DNA of 64,000 bases from Ornithodoros turicata (Eukaryota; Arthropoda; Arachnida; Ixodida; Argasidae), in the NCBI RefSeq assembly GCF_037126465.1, contig NC_088209.1, positions 24,495,146 through 24,559,145 of the forward strand, in the 5' to 3' direction. Shown piece after piece: positions 1 through 12,129 of this stretch (position 1 is the first letter of the stretch; each line of letters opens with the position of its first letter). The position numbers were made by a program, and so were the translations under genes. Below the pieces are notes generated by a model. The model worked only from the letters and a program-made list of their open reading frames with translations. It did not search any database and was not told the origin of the DNA.

Positions 1-705
1 CGTAGTGTACGTGTTTCAAAGTTCAGCGAGAATCTGCAGAGGAGCAGTAGAAAGAAAACAAAAGACGCGTCCAGACCTGATGCATTTTTGATGGACAGAG
101 AGAAAGAAAACAACGCAATAGAAACAGTGTCAGTTAAAAGATTAGAAGAGATATGCTGATAAAGCTGAGGCATAGGTTAGCTCCTCTTTTCGTTGCTGTG
201 TGCCTGTGTGTGTGTGTGGGGGGGGGGGTTGGAGGGCTCTGTCCTACAGGTGCGACTTCCCTGGCAAATCTGAAACGTAGCTGACGTCATGCGGATAAAG
301 GAAAGGTGCTGTTGCTCTCTTTTTGATGGACTTTTTTAATTGACTCTTTTTAATGGAGTTGGGAGGGTAGAGTTGAGGAATTGAGAAGGGTGCTGCGTTA
401 AAATGACGTAAAAAGTACGCAGTGGAGCTAATATCCTGAAAATTTCTTTTGGCACACCTCCGTCAGATTCGCGAGTTGTGGCGCAACGAAAACACGAAGA
501 AAATATTACGCACAATAAAGACAGACAAAGCAGAACCTAATAAAAAAAAATACGTTGGACAATAATCAGTCGAGAGTGTTTCATAGTCGAGTAGTGTACC
601 ACATGCATTGAGACAGCCGCCTCTGTCAGGGGTGACATACCTATGACGAAGGCTCTCGACATAGGCCAACGTGATTTTCGTCTCGATTTTTTTTTTTTTT
701 TTTTG
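1..705. other. No gene seen
   Basis: It contains a G-run near 221-230 and a T-run at 688-704. Nothing else was supported. With 963-9691 it may be intron of GPCR copy A if its next exon lies to the left of the window. Confidence 0.5.
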
Positions 706-962
706 AATTCCGTCTTAGCGCCGCGAAGCAACTGTGGCTATGAGCGGCGCACATACGTGGACAGATTGAGAGAGGGCAGCGGGAATGAGTGGAGAGACAG
801 GAGGTTTAGTAGGCGCCGTGGGCCGACTCCAGAGGAGGGGGAGGAGGAGGGGGGCGTGACGTTTACAGAAAGAAGAAAGGAGGCCTGCGTGCCAGAATGG
901 GCGGCAAATTGCCCCATAAAAAATCGGGACGAACTGTGCCGAGAGATTTCCGTCTTGAGACA
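706..962 (-). repeat. tRNA-derived SINE, 3' part with internal insertion
   Basis: On the minus strand the SINE tail CAACTTGTCC-type region is recognisable as TTAGCGCCGCGAAGCAACTG, then GGCTATGAGCGGCGCA and GGGCAGCGGGAATGAGTGGA on the plus strand. This matches copies at 48385, 55610 and 58965. The body block CGAACTGTGCCGAGAGATTT follows at about 932. Between them, 830-925 is an unrelated purine-rich insertion. Confidence 0.6.
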
Positions 963-1116
963 GGATTTATTGATGCATGTCGTTGCATTTAATTTAATGT
1001 GTCTTTCCTTTCGTTCCGAATCGTGGCGTGTGGTTCCTTTCCTTTCTTTTTTTCTTTTTTCTATGCGTCGCCTTCGTGACGTTCATCCCCGTCTCTAATT
1101 AAGCCAGCCAGAAGTA

Positions 1117-1331
1117 CAGCTTGGGACAAAAGTTTACGGAACACGGTACCTGCGTATTTCTTCATCGGAGCGCTTCACTGCTAGCTGTCACGAAGCGATC
1201 GAATAGGAAACGGGTGGCAGGCTATTCTATTCATCTCTCAGTATGTATGTCCACTCCTTTTTGCTGCTAGGTTGCCGCTCCATTGGAGAAATGCGACACC
1301 CCGGTGTTCCGTAAACTTTTGTCCCAAGCTG
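1117..1331. mobile_element. MITE with 28-bp terminal inverted repeats and TA target duplication (mariner/Tc1 type)
   Basis: Perfect 28-bp inverted repeats lie at 1117-1144 and 1304-1331, beginning CAGCTTGGGACAAAAGTTTA. The 215-bp element is bounded by TA at 1115-1116 and 1332-1333. There is no coding potential. The TA duplication and length fit a non-autonomous Tc1/mariner element. Confidence 0.85.
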
Positions 1332-1333
1332 TA

Positions 1334-3044
1334 CGTGTTCCTGCACAACCAGCCCAATATCTGCAAGGGCGCGTCTTCAGGCGTGGAGCGGGTATCAGCG
1401 ATATGTGATTCTTACAGGGGTACAAAAGCGCAGAAATTTTTCCTCGCGGTAAAAAAAAAAAGATGCCAATATATTGATAGCAATACAAAACATAAAAGTG
1501 CGATTGATCCGTTGCGTCGTTCGTGAGTTAAGCGCGAAGGAACCCGCAATCTGCGCTTTCCTTACTCTTCCCTTCTTCTCAGGAGACGCGACAATGTAGT
1601 GCGGCCTCCCTTTGGTCTCCGCAAAGGGCTTCCAGCGATGATTGGATACCCCTCCGCACGGATCTCTTTCGCACTGACTGCCCGCTTGGCATTAGCCTCT
1701 CCGCACACGGACACTCCTATATTATGCATTTTCTGGAATCAGCGCCATTTAGAAATCATCCCTTTCATCTCTGCTTCTGCTAATATCCCGACGGTATCAG
1801 ACGCGGCGTCACACCACCTCTACGCTGTTTCGCGTTGTTTAACGTCCGTTTGCATAAAACATACCAGCGTGAAAACTGTGAAGGCGAAATCAACTTCGGG
1901 GCAGTTGCCTTTTCATCTTCCAGTTCAGTTCAAACTTTACGGTGCCCATGAGCAACTGAATTGGTCTGAGTAATTCTGCACTACACCAAATAATTGTAAT
2001 CAAACATAATATGACGGTAACCAAGCACGACAAACAAACAATTGTGACACGGCGCTCAAGGCCGATAAGAAGGCTGTTTTTACACACAAAAATATCTGCA
2101 TCTGTAAGGTGGTGTGGGCATCGATAGGGAAACTGGAAGGCAAAGTTCGTCCGTACCAGCACTTCATCACACGCGCACCTTTATTTCTAGCGCGCATAAA
2201 TTTAAACAGGAACATACTCATTACGAATTTAATGTTCATTTGACTCTCTCTAGCGACGCTTCAGGACAGGCAACATTCATGGGACTGTCCCTCCGCTGAA
2301 CACCATTATCAAATTCAACTAAACGTGCGTTGGCAAGCTGGCGAATGGCGTTGCATCCACACTATACGCAGTTCGCCACCGTTCGCGCTCGAATTCTCAA
2401 CAAAAGACAGGGCAAAAATCCCACCGTTGTTGTGAGCCTCTGATCTTTTTTTTTTCTTTTTTTTCTTTTTTTTTTTACTAAAATATTCCGCGGGGATGTA
2501 GCTCATGTGAAGATGAAGACACGGTTTCCTGACAGTCTTTTCCGGCACATGTCTCATTACTCGCTGCTGTCCTCTCCATCTGTTAACATCGGTACACGGC
2601 TCATAGCGACGGTTAAGAACCCAAAGAGAGAGGGAGAGAGATAGAGAAAGGGAAACATAATCCGTTCGAAGAAGCTCTGAGCTCGAAAAACGGGGAAACA
2701 ATTTTAAAATCGTCTCATGGTGGCCAATCTCATTTCAGGACTGCTCATACGAGGGATTTTTTCGCACAGCAATATTTGCTTGACACTTCAGAAATGAGAC
2801 ATCTTCCTCTCTGAACGTTCTCTCTCTGTTTTTATTTTACATCTTTCTTGCTGCCCTGGATATCGAAGTTCACATATTGCAAGCCGATCCGAATGAACCG
2901 CTCGTTGCTTCGCGTGTCACTCGCATATTCGTGTGCTTGGCTAGCACAAGTGGAGCGTCGTTTTGAAAATGTCGAGTGCAAATGCGATTTGCATATAAAT
3001 TATGTTGGTGGACGTTTAAAAGGAACGATGACACGGACTGGCAA
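1334..3044. other. No gene seen
   Basis: It holds an A/T-run at 2445-2476 and a single terminus of the 8428-type MITE at about 2482-2513. An open frame at 1599-1973 shows no recognisable domain. Confidence 0.5.
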
Positions 3045-3155
3045 GGCGGCGGGATATGTTTATTAAGAAAAGGAAAGGTTTGCCATGCAAAAAGCCGGCT
3101 TGATATTCCAAAGAAAAGGGGAAAAGAAAAAAAAAGGAAAGAAATTAAAAAGAGA
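3045..3155 (+). repeat. Purine-rich dispersed repeat (TATGTTTATTAAGAAAAGG family)
   Basis: GGATATGTTTATTAAGAAAA, GGAAAGGTTTGCCATGC, AAAAAGCCGGCTTGATATTCC and a long A/G-rich run. The copy at 11115-11300 has the same blocks. Minus-orientation relatives lie at 42745-42850 and 57885-57960 (GCAAGCCGGCG or GCAAGCCGACG with GACCTTTCCCCCC). Confidence 0.6.
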
Positions 3156-3819
3156 CGCTACAACAACGTGACAAAGTCACAGGCAGATCACGAGTCCTGA
3201 GGCTCTGGGAAAACTGTGGAGAGAGCGCTAACCATGGGGGATGATGTTGTGAAACCGCAACTTCGTTGTGTTTGTTTGTTTCGTTGTTTTTACGTGCCCA
3301 TCTAGTCTTCTGGCGGCATGCAAGCCGTGCGGCTCGTATACAAAAGGAAGAGGTTAGAGTTGGAGTTGGACGAACTAAAGGAGGTTATTCGAGCATACAT
3401 GCTGTGACAGCCAGCCTGTGACAGGTTGGGGTGCAGGACGGTGCCAAGGAGAGCGGCCAGGGAAAAGTCATTGCAGCACTACAGTTGGGAACACGACTGC
3501 AACGGAGGGTGTTCCGATGGTGAAGGTGTCACGCAGCACAGAGTGCAGTTTGGGGAACTGAAGCGGCCCATTTGGCAAGGCTCTGCTACTGGAATAAGGT
3601 CAACTTCAAGAGCCTGTTGGCTGCAAAATTACTTGATATTTGATCTGTATAACGTGGAAAGGGTGCGTTCGGTATTGGCCATATGTTTAAATTTGTCTCG
3701 TGTTCTGCATTGTGGAACAGGTGGTGTTTATTTTATTGAAATTTATTTATCGAATCAAATAATGTGTGTGGTAGGGAGTTCATAACGTATGCTGTTAGAA
3801 ACGGCCTTTCCATACGACG

Positions 3820-3962
3820 AACAGGATGGTGGTATGCGCTCAGACAGAGGTAGAGTATAGACGTTCAGACAGAGAGGTAGAGAGGCTGGGGTAGAGTATC
3901 GCCCCTGGCGGTGAAACTCACCATTCATCAACTCACAATAAAGTTGCTGTTGTTGCTGTTGA
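3820..3962 (+). repeat. 3' UTR remnant of the RNase H non-LTR retrotransposon family
   Basis: The block GGGGTAGAGTATCGCCCCTG, then GCGGTGAAACTCACCATTC and CACAATAAAGTTGCTGTTG, matches the 3' UTR and tail of the copy at 21541 in the opposite orientation. Upstream there is only a short duplicated segment (CAGACAGAGGTAGAGTATAG and a second CAGACAGAGAGGTAGAG). Confidence 0.5.
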
Positions 3963-4284
3963 TGTTTCAATTACGTAGCGGCGTATGTTGTGTATGAAAC
4001 TGTGCTCATTTTTAGCACATGAGAAGCTGAGTTTGAGACTTGGTCTGTGTGTATCTGTTATCGTCGTCCCTATAGACTCTGGGTCGTTACCGTCAATCCG
4101 TCATGTAGCCTAGTCACCAGCTCGCTTGCTATTTAGCAATTATTTCAATAATTTTTAGAGTCCAAGAAAGCGTGTTCCGTAATCTGATGAAGTGGTTTGT
4201 TAGGGGTCAGCTCCCCAACACATTGCATGAACGAAATTAACAACAACCACTGTATTCATCATCCCTTTGTGTTTTCATCATCTC

Positions 4285-4395
4285 ATCATCTGTTTGAACT
4301 TTCTGTATTAAGTGGACTGGGGTAGCCAGTCAGACTTCGTCGGAACTCACATCCCCATTTTTTCTTTATTCACATCACATCACATCACATCACTG
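4285..4395 (+). repeat. Short retroposon 3' end with (CACAT)n tail
   Basis: CTGGGGTAGCCAGTCAGACTT, CGTCGGAACTCACATCCCC and a T-rich stretch precede CACATCACATCACATCACAT at 4371-4393. Sister ends are at 22005, 36960, 55898 (plus) and 23680, 36150 (minus), each with an A/T/C simple tail. Confidence 0.6.
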
Positions 4396-5029
4396 CACTC
4401 AACAATTCTTCTGTTTGCGACAAAAATTGAAGACTGCATGGCATAACAACACTTGTTCTATTATTTATTATTCCTTACCGTAAACGTCGGAAGGGTAATT
4501 CACGAAGCTTTTCGAGAAGGGTAGAAGGTGAATAATGCCGATTAGGAAACATTACGAAAACCTTCTTGAAACAGTGGAGACAACCGCTTGAAGAGACATC
4601 CAGCACAACAAATAAGTCATTAAGAGTACATTTGTGATGACATTCTTGACATTGCGAAATGGAGACAGTCCGCATACAAACACAGCAGCCCGATCCGAAA
4701 GACGAGTCCTTGGGGCACGCCCATGGCATCGTAGGACGCGTGTGAAAACACTTCATTTTGTGTCGTGTGTTGACATTGCGAAGGTGCATAACTGCGCAGG
4801 GACATTCCACATCATGCCGCGAAAGCCATAATAATGCAGATTCTGTAACAAGACTTTGCGTGTAACGGAAACAAAAATCTGTCGTAAACAGAGCAAAAAT
4901 TGCTGGACAAATTAATAGGGCGTAGCCGAGCCAGTGTACGTAGATAAACGCTAAACTTCGTTGTTTGTGTCTGAAGGGGAAAACAAATCAAAAGTCTGAG
5001 TCATAACGAAGTATAGGGCTTCCACTCCA

Positions 5030-5142
5030 TGAAGATAAACCTGAGCAATGGGTACACTTACATACAGGATAGACGTGCTAGACAAACAAAAAAGGTGTTT
5101 GTCCTGTATGTGAGTTTGCCCATCGCTCAGGTTTATCTTCAT
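5030..5142. repeat. Short foldback repeat (about 43-bp arms)
   Basis: The left arm starting ATGAAGATAAACCTGAGC at 5030 and the right arm ending GCTCAGGTTTATCTTCAT at 5142 are imperfect complements through ACATACAGGA. The 27-bp loop is AT-rich. The flanks show no obvious target duplication. Short ORFs on both strands read through it only because of the symmetry. Confidence 0.75.
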
Positions 5143-6370
5143 TTGGTTCGTCCACCAGCTTGCCTGCGTTTATGCCATCCTGATGTTGATGTTGGCGAAA
5201 AAAACCCATCCTCTCTGGGGCTTCTACATCATTTTCTCGCAATGTTTCTTCCTCACATTCCAGGAAACGATGTCTTTATCTACACAATCGTAGTAAGGCG
5301 AAGTTGCTAGACTTGCTCAACACAAGGAATAGCTGAATTTGTCAATTCACCAACACATAATCGATGTTTTACCCTGCGTGGTACATCGTATTTATCGGTA
5401 AACTAAGTCATCTGCATGCATATCATTCCAACCATAGTTTTTCTAATTTTTGCGAATTTAGTATGTATTGCACTATGCTCTGAAGTGCTGCAGCGTGCTG
5501 CGTGCCACTTTGAAGTGCCGCTGCACGCCGCAGTCCAAATGTTCCGAAACAAAGCTCGCCCAAATAATTAAGATTATGAATATTTTCATGTAATCTAATC
5601 TAATCTAACCACGAAGACTGGTTGGTGACACGCAACGTTGCTCATTACGAGAGAACATCCAGGAAAGCACAGGCACTGCGAAGTGAACACTGCCCGTAGA
5701 GTACTCATCAGCGATTCAGTGCACTTTCCGGGGCTTTTACACAGATAAATTAGAATCTCATACGCATGAAGAAGTAGCTCGCGCAGGCATTACCGAAGAG
5801 TGAAAGGTCATTTACGTAAATTTAACGAAATGAATTTAGATACTGCTGTCAGGGCCGTTCCCCCATTTTTGCCTTCCTCGGAAGTATAAATATACGAGCA
5901 AAGCCTATACAGACAATTAACTCCGCTGTCGCAGGCGGTCCTTTTACTTTCCGCTGGTATAGAGCTGTCCGTAGCTGAGGAATTCATGCAATCTCCTGGA
6001 GATAAACTAGATTATCCCAGGAAGAAAGTTTCTGCGCGGTGCGCAGGAGAAAGGCAAGAAACTGTAGGGTGCACTGGCCGGTAATAAGTCACGTTTGCAG
6101 AAGATTGAGCTGCTTTGTGATGCAGTAACTGGTGTCATCATCGTGGACTCTGCGGGACGTTTATTGGTGCCTTTTTGTTCTGTTGTGGTCGTTGCGGAAG
6201 GGCGAAGGTGACGACAGGGAGCAATAAGGCTGTTACCGGACCTGAGATGATAAAATGAGCGTTTAAGACCCGTAGTCTAAGATCCCATCCGTACAGCTTT
6301 GAGCTTTTGGTTGCTTGGCACTCGACGAATGTAGAACCTTTGTCAAGTGCGGTTAACACAAGATAAAACA

Positions 6371-6515
6371 CCAACTACTGTTTCTGAAACAGTATATGCT
6401 TTCTTGCCGTTAGTCTGCATTTCGTCAGGTACAAAAGTGGTAGTGGCTCTCTATCACTTTTGTACCTGACGAAATGCAGACTACTGCGAGAAAGCTTGTA
6501 CGTTAATAAACAGTA
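6371..6515. repeat. Foldback repeat around a TCAGGTACAAAAGTG hairpin
   Basis: AGTCTGCATTTCGTCAGGTA at 6412 is complemented by TACCTGACGAAATGCAGACT ending near 6482, and outer arms pair AACTACTGTTT with AAACAGTAGTT. The internal word GAAAGCTTGTAC recurs near 51672, next to TCATCAGGTACAGAAAG at 51628, so a diverged relative probably lies at about 51590-51690. Confidence 0.65.
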
Positions 6516-7510
6516 GTTTCAGTGTTTTTTATCATTTTGTTGCTTGGTAGGTAAGAAAGAAGCATTAACTAATGATTTGCGAAGATAGTTTTAATGACTG
6601 TCTTCCAAGGGCGCTAGAGGGACATCGCGTGAGTCGTACGTACCTTCGTGGTCTCTACCTCTCCAGCGTGATTTTCGTATACCTCTTAGGGGTACAGCTA
6701 CTTTGAAATAAAAAATAACCATGTACAAGTAACGTATGTGCAGGGAGTACTTGTTTTTTTTTTTGTTTTTTTGTTTGTTTTTTAGTTGGGTAAAGGAGCT
6801 GCAGAATTGTCATCGGTCATTTCCTTCTTTCTTCTGCGCGGATGCGTATTGACTTTTTTTTTTCTCCAAAAAAGGAGGATATGTGCTTATGGTAAATGAA
6901 TAAAGCAGGGGAAGGTCAGCCAACACGCGAGTCGCCTTGCCGTTCTCTTTGTCCATAAAATAGTCAATACCCTGATGCGTAGTTACCGGGGACACTGAAA
7001 TGCTTCCACCGCGAATATATATATGTATAAACCTCCAAGAAACGAAGTATGTGCATGCTGATCGAGAATATGTTGCGATTCAGAATGTGTCTGTAGAAGG
7101 AAATGTCCTTCAGTCCTTCGTGAAAGACACAGAACAAACATTGCCTAAACGAAACGAAAGTAGGCGGGTTACCCTGTCTAAAGTATAACGTGAACCCGTA
7201 CACAGCATAGAGTTATTAAAATTAATGAGCGTGTCCTGCGATGAGCGATGCCGGCCAGCAGGCTGGAAGCTGCCCCAGTGCCCCTAGCTTATTAATACGC
7301 CATTCTGATTCCCTTTTGTAATAGTTAACGACGTGACAAGATGTTTCACCTGATGTCAAATCACCTACGAAAAGTTAAGACAAGTTCAATTGGGTTACAG
7401 TGTATTGGAGCTAGGTTGCTGCCCTAAGAGCGCCTGCAGCTCCAGTTTTTATGCGTTAATATATGATAATTGGGAGGGATGGAATTTAGAAGCAGTCTTT
7501 TATACCGCTA

Positions 7511-7700
7511 TCAGTTAAGTGCTTTGGATTGTTGTTGCTTTGTGGGCCATCTTCCGGCAATCTTGCAAAAGGAGAAAGGCCCGTTGTTCAGTGCGGCTAT
7601 AGTCTGTTGGAGCTGAAGTCTGGCTTGGCTATATTCTGGGCATCTTTTCATTCTTTTGCATCGTTTGCAAAGGTTCCCGTCGGAGAGCCATAGTTGGTGC
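7511..7700 (-). pseudogene. C-terminal fragment of a non-LTR retrotransposon
   Basis: The minus strand reads RCPEYSQARLQLQQTIAAL, then PFSFCKIAGRWPTKQQQSKAL and a stop near 7511. This matches the block after the zinc knuckle in the other copies (CPxYxxxR, RPFSxxKxLGxWP, xxxALK). The upstream cysteines KRCKRMKRC are only a distorted knuckle. It is short and diverged, so the assignment rests on this one block. Confidence 0.5.
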
Positions 7701-8427
7701 CTCGGTCCAGCGCTGCACAACGCAAACCAAAATTTGTCTTCATATATAGAGCGAAGGACCACTGCCGTTCGCCTGTGTTTCCGCGATTGAAGTTACCCAT
7801 GAGTCAAAGTTTTCCCGGTTGAATTGTCATCGAACACTATAGTGCTCGACCGACATCAGCGACAACGACAGACGTACTTTTCCATAGTATCAATATCTGT
7901 TCGGTGACTCTCGGCGAAAGTAGAAAAGAAAAAATAGACATCACTTCTCGATGCCGGTACACGAACGTCCCCCATGTATCTTGGTTTTTGGTTTCTTCTC
8001 ATTCTTTTGTGTGCGTATTCTTTTATGCTCCTTCTGAACAACATGCCTCTAGAATGAGGAACGCGGAGATAAATGGGATGCTTCGCGCCCAACCAAGCGG
8101 ATCATGAGATGCGTGTAGCAAAACAGTTGACAGGGCAAAAGCACACATAGCTCGCGCTCTTTTGGAAGGCTCCCAGAACGGAAACAGACCAGTTTATGCT
8201 CCTTGGAATAAATAAGGAAATAATAAACAGACGGCAATGGATATAGATGACCGCGGGAAACGTCAGCATTTCCTACAAAACTGAGTCGTCTTTTCAGAAA
8301 GCCGTTTCATTTTGCTCGCCATAAGTTATTACAATATAATGGACACAAAACTGCAATACATTTGGTCTCTGCAGGACGGTGCAGTATGCAAGGAACGGTA
8401 CGACATGTGAAAGCTACCGTGAATTCG

Positions 8428-8715
8428 CACCAGCGACATCCCACAGGAATATTCTAGTTGAAGAAAAAGCAAGACAACCTGTTCGCGGCGCGGAAGGTAT
8501 GCCGCGTCTTGCGTTGAACATTCGTACGACTGCAGATTATCGGGAGTGACGCATTCTACACATAGCAGACGACAGCGTCGGCTGTGTCGTCTGCTACGGA
8601 ATGTCTCCCTGTACCGTTAACTAATGTACATCTCGCGCTCTCGTGGAGGGAAAGAGATGTGAAGTTTTGCGCGTCTTCCGCGGGAGTATTCTGGGGAATA
8701 TCGCTCGTGTGAACA
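8428..8715 (-). mobile_element. MITE family with central TAGCAGACGACAG palindrome, copy 1
   Basis: The outer ends CACCAGCGACATCCCACAGG and (complemented) CACGAGCGATATTCCCCAGA are imperfect inverted repeats. The centre holds TAGCAGACGACAGCGTCGG and its complement CTGTGTCGTCTGCTACGG (8563-8600). The same plan in opposite orientation is found at 29880-30095. A lone terminus lies at about 2482-2513 (AATATTCCGCGGGGATGTAG). Confidence 0.6.
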
Positions 8716-8795
8716 CAGAATAGAATAGAAGTAGAAAGAAAAAAAATGGAAACATAGGTCGCACTGGCGCGACCAGCTCTGAACACAGCGTTATA
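8715..8795 (-). repeat. Dispersed repeat with GGTCGCxCCAGTGCGACC palindrome, copy 1
   Basis: In complement it reads GAGCTGGTCGCGCCAGTGCG, then ACCTATGTTTCC, a T-rich run and CTACTTCTATTCTATTCTG. The copy at 20885-20955 on the plus strand matches it throughout. Confidence 0.7.
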
Positions 8796-9691
8796 TGGTA
8801 CGATAAAGGAAGCTCTCAAATTAAGTTCAGCAACGACATGTCAGTCATCTCAAAGGAGTAAGGCGCTTGGCTTGTCATATTTACGGGTTCTTGAGCACCT
8901 TTCGGTCTAAAAACTCGGTATTGCGGGGGCATCGAACTATAGCGCGTAGCTCTCGATATCGATTGTTTGAGGAACAGGGTTTAAGAGCGATAAACCTGAC
9001 GGCTTCAGATGAGTGGATTTCCAGGCCCAAAACAAAGATCATTCCTAAACTTTTAAATATTACTCATAAAAACATGAAATTCACGTGTCGTGCGTTCGAC
9101 AACCGCAAAAGATGTTGAAAATGTCGAATGTGTATCGCATCGTATTTTACATGAAAAGTAGACAGACACAAAGAATGCCACGATTAAGCCCGAAGACTTG
9201 CCGTAAAAGGAGCATTGTGAGGAAGAAATGCCGATGGAGAGCAGCTGTTCTTGAACGGGAACACGCCAGCTGACGAACACAATACAACACTATCTTCAAG
9301 GTGGCTATAGGAGCATGAAGAATGCCGCTGTGTGGCAAATTTCACTGCTGACGAATGTTAGCCCAAAAACCTCCACATTTTAATGAACTCATCAGGTATT
9401 TGTTGAATCTGGTTACTTCTGATGACACCCCTCAACGCGCGACACACTTCGGCGTACCACAATCCCGCGCACAAGTGCTCCTCGTAAGCTGTGAAGTTAT
9501 ATAATTAAGAAGGACATAAAAATATGCGCTGGTAAACTCTGGTGTTCATGTCGTCCGTATTATTTTGTGTGCGCGTTTACGCTTTTAATCTGAAGTTACG
9601 TTCTATTGTAAAATACCACGCATTACAGACGTGACAGACCTTCATAAATAATCCTAGAACATTAAAAAAATATATATATATCCATACTCAC
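8796..9691 (-). other. Start of the intron after GPCR copy A exon
   Basis: It begins (on the minus strand) at the GTGAGT donor at 9691 and includes a TATATATATA stretch at 9670-9680. No exon with TM4-TM7 features was found here or further left. Confidence 0.5.
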
Positions 9692-10134
9692 CGGTCCACT
9701 CCAATGGCCGTAAGAGTGTAAACCGAAACGATCACCGATAGATGCTGCATGAACAACACCGCGGGACAGAAAAGTGGCTCAAACACCCAGCGTCCCAGCA
9801 TGAAATCCGTGTAGGTGAACGGAATAGAAAACACAGCCATGGTGATGTCCGAAAGCGCCAAGTTCACCAGAAATAGCCTCAACTCCCTCGACGACCTCTT
9901 GCCCAACACCAACACGACGACAACCGTTATGTTACCGCCCAACGCTAGGACGGCCGTCAAGGTGTACAGCACGATTAGGAAAGTTTGCACCTCGTTACCG
10001 AACACTTCCATCGGAGGATAATCTTCGTCGCTTATGTTCGTCCACGAAGTATTCCAGTGGTTCGCCCTGGCTTCGGCGAGTCGTGAATGATCCGCCGGCT
10101 GCGCATCGTCGGCGTGAGGAAAGTTGGGCAACAT
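9692..10134 (-). CDS. First coding exon of a class A (rhodopsin-like) peptide-type GPCR, copy A
   Basis: This exon encodes the first 147 residues plus two bases of Arg148 of a seven-transmembrane receptor, expected at the plasma membrane and signalling through G proteins. In order: an extracellular N-terminus (1-49) with sequons N28-T-S and N33-I-S; TM1 about 50-76 with the GN motif (N68); TM2 about 86-106 with the NLALSD signature (D96); an ECL1 tryptophan (W116); the conserved TM3 cysteine (C123); TM3 ending at VDR (147-148) of the DRY motif. Transcription runs leftward. The donor is G|GTGAGT with GT at 9691-9690, splitting Arg in phase 2, the usual DRY-motif intron position of this class. 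I chose the ATG at 10134 because it is the first in frame after a TAG at 10200-10198; the frame is open upstream only through TTG. The TM3 pattern CPxxLFMQxLSVxVSVYTLTAI recalls invertebrate kinin receptors, but the ligand is unknown. TM4-TM7 are not seen, so the gene is partial here. It is paralogous to the exon at 57212-57624. Confidence 0.9.
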
Positions 10135-11099
10135 GATGTCCCGAAGAAAATAAATTATACAGCAGTGCAAAAGCTGCGGCGGCGTCGGTTCGACCGTCTA
10201 GGCTAGTCGGCGTTCTCTCTTGCTTTCGACCACGGGCGTTCGCCGTGTGCTCCTCATATGTTCTCCTCATATGTGCTCTATCCTCTTTCCCTCTGCCACG
10301 GGGCGCGCTCGCCAGGTTGCCCGTGTGGCGGTAACGCAACAAGCTGCCGTGCCCTTAATTTCGCTTCGATGTGCAGGTAGGATAGAGTTCAACGTTAAAA
10401 GTAAGGGCGTCCTTTCCTGCGTTGCTACGAGAGTTTGCTGCTCGTCACCGAGCAGTTAAAGTGATTATTGCGTACTGTCGTTTCGGTCCTAGTGAGGGAG
10501 CGAGGAGGATACGTAAAAATGGTTACGCAGATATGTTGATCGATTACAGGGATTTGCGCCGGATTTTCAACTCCGGGGTGCGACGTCCCGTACCTGCCCC
10601 GCGATACCTTTTTTCGTGCTGTTTTGGCAGACATATTTTTTGGGGGTTGTTGGGACCGTTAGGGGGGTAGCGGTGATGGGAAAGCCCGTGTTTGGTCATA
10701 AAAAAATAGAGTCTGCAACTCTGTATTGATGGGTCGTTAGCTGTTGGCAAATGAGTCAGGCGCTACAAAAATGAAAGCCGGTGTGTACGGTATGGTGATG
10801 TACCCAAATGCACCGCACCATGCAGCACTGACATGACAAGACACGGCTAAACACGAGAGGGCAGTTTAAATATGACCGTCGTCGGAACAGCCAGACAGCG
10901 GCGGAATCGAAAGACGCACCTCTCGACTGCCGGTGGGGTGTGCTAACCACTACACGGTACGCTTGTTTTGTATTCGTCTGTATGTGTGTTTCAGCTTTAG
11001 AACGGTTACTTTCTAACATGTTCACACGAGGGCAGGGCTAAAATGCATGTTCAGTACCGTGTACATTTGTATGCATGTTTCCAGAAGCGAAAAAGAAGA
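10135..11099. other. Upstream region of GPCR copy A
   Basis: It should hold the 5' UTR and perhaps the promoter for the minus-strand GPCR exon. I found no clear TATA or initiator. The repeated words CTCATATGTTCTCCTCATAT at 10253-10273 are the only local pattern. Confidence 0.4.
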
Positions 11100-11300
11100 T
11101 GGCGGGGGGGGGGGGGGGTAGTATATGTTTATTAAGAAAAAAGAAAGGAAAGGTTAGCCGGGCAAAGAGCCGACTTGCTATTCCGAAAAAAAAACGGGGA
11201 AAAACAAAAAAGAAAAGGAAGGAAATAGAAAAGCAAAAAGGAAAAAAAGAGGGAAAACGAAAAAGAAACGGAAGGAAAAAGAAAAAAAGGGGCAATGGAA
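11100..11300 (+). repeat. Purine-rich dispersed repeat, second copy
   Basis: A run of G (11102-11118) is followed by TATATGTTTATTAAGAAAAA, GGTTAGCCGGGCAAAGAGCC, GACTTGCTATTCCG and an A/G tract to about 11295. Open frames across it are low-complexity only. Confidence 0.6.
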
Positions 11301-12129
11301 GATGGGTATGTTACGTCATCATTCGTCAGGGGTTCAAGTCGGGGTGTCAACCCAATGGTGCAGAAGTTCCACGTCTCAACAATACTAATCAATCAACGAT
11401 ACAATTCAACCCGAATTCACAATTTCTCTACCTGTCCTCTGCGATAGGCAGTCAAATTTTCAGAGCATTGTAGTGTTCATGTAAGTGACGGTCAAAATTT
11501 GAGTTGGCCAGCTCGTAGTGGAATGTGCATATATAGGTATACATGTACTGCACCAGTGCCTCATAAAACGTGCTCACGTAAAGTGTGACACCACAAACAG
11601 ACAACAACAGAGTTTTACTTGCACGTTGGTAGCGCATTTTAGAAAAGGGGATATTATCGATCGTGCTAGCACAGTAAACAATAGCACAGCACAGTAGCAA
11701 TTTGGAGAGGGGGGTATGTTTATTGAAAAAAAAAAAAGCGCCGCGCGGATAGGCTTTAACCTCCTCTCTCTTTTTCTTTTTTTTTTTTCAGCTGCAGCAA
11801 TAAACGCTAGGATTATCTACATCTTAGCTATGCAATAACGGCTACCTGCGGGCACGAGATCTCGTACAAACTCCTCTCAGCTTGGACGCAACTCCCTCTG
11901 ACGTGACCAGCAGAATGTCTTCGCATTGCTTTAGCCCAGAGGGAGTACGCGTAAGTTAAAATATTCAGTGGCGATTTAGCGGTAAATGCGAGAGAAATGC
12001 GTTAGCATTAAGCGCCTTTTCCGGTCTACACTTGACATCCGGGTATCCACTTCCGGTCTAACCTGACTTCCGGATGTGCTGTCTATACTTGACTTACCGT
12101 TTCGACACTTTCAACTACTATATGTAAGT

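Larger units (their letters stand above)
4396..7510. other. No gene seen apart from the two foldback repeats
   Basis: Outside 5030-5142 and 6371-6515 I see only T-runs at 6751-6782 and short unrelated open frames. It is probably intron or intergenic. Confidence 0.5.

Noticed and set aside
4371..4393. CRISPR-like direct repeats (CACATCACAT)
   Set aside because: This is a simple-sequence retroposon tail without spacers, in a eukaryotic context.
5029..5310. Small protein starting MKINLSNGYTYIQD at 5029
   Set aside because: The opposite strand encodes nearly the same peptide because the start lies in a foldback repeat; nothing downstream looks conserved.
11075..11473. Lysine-rich protein encoded at 11075
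   Set aside because: The frame is a translation of the A/G-rich dispersed repeat that also occurs at 3045 and elsewhere.
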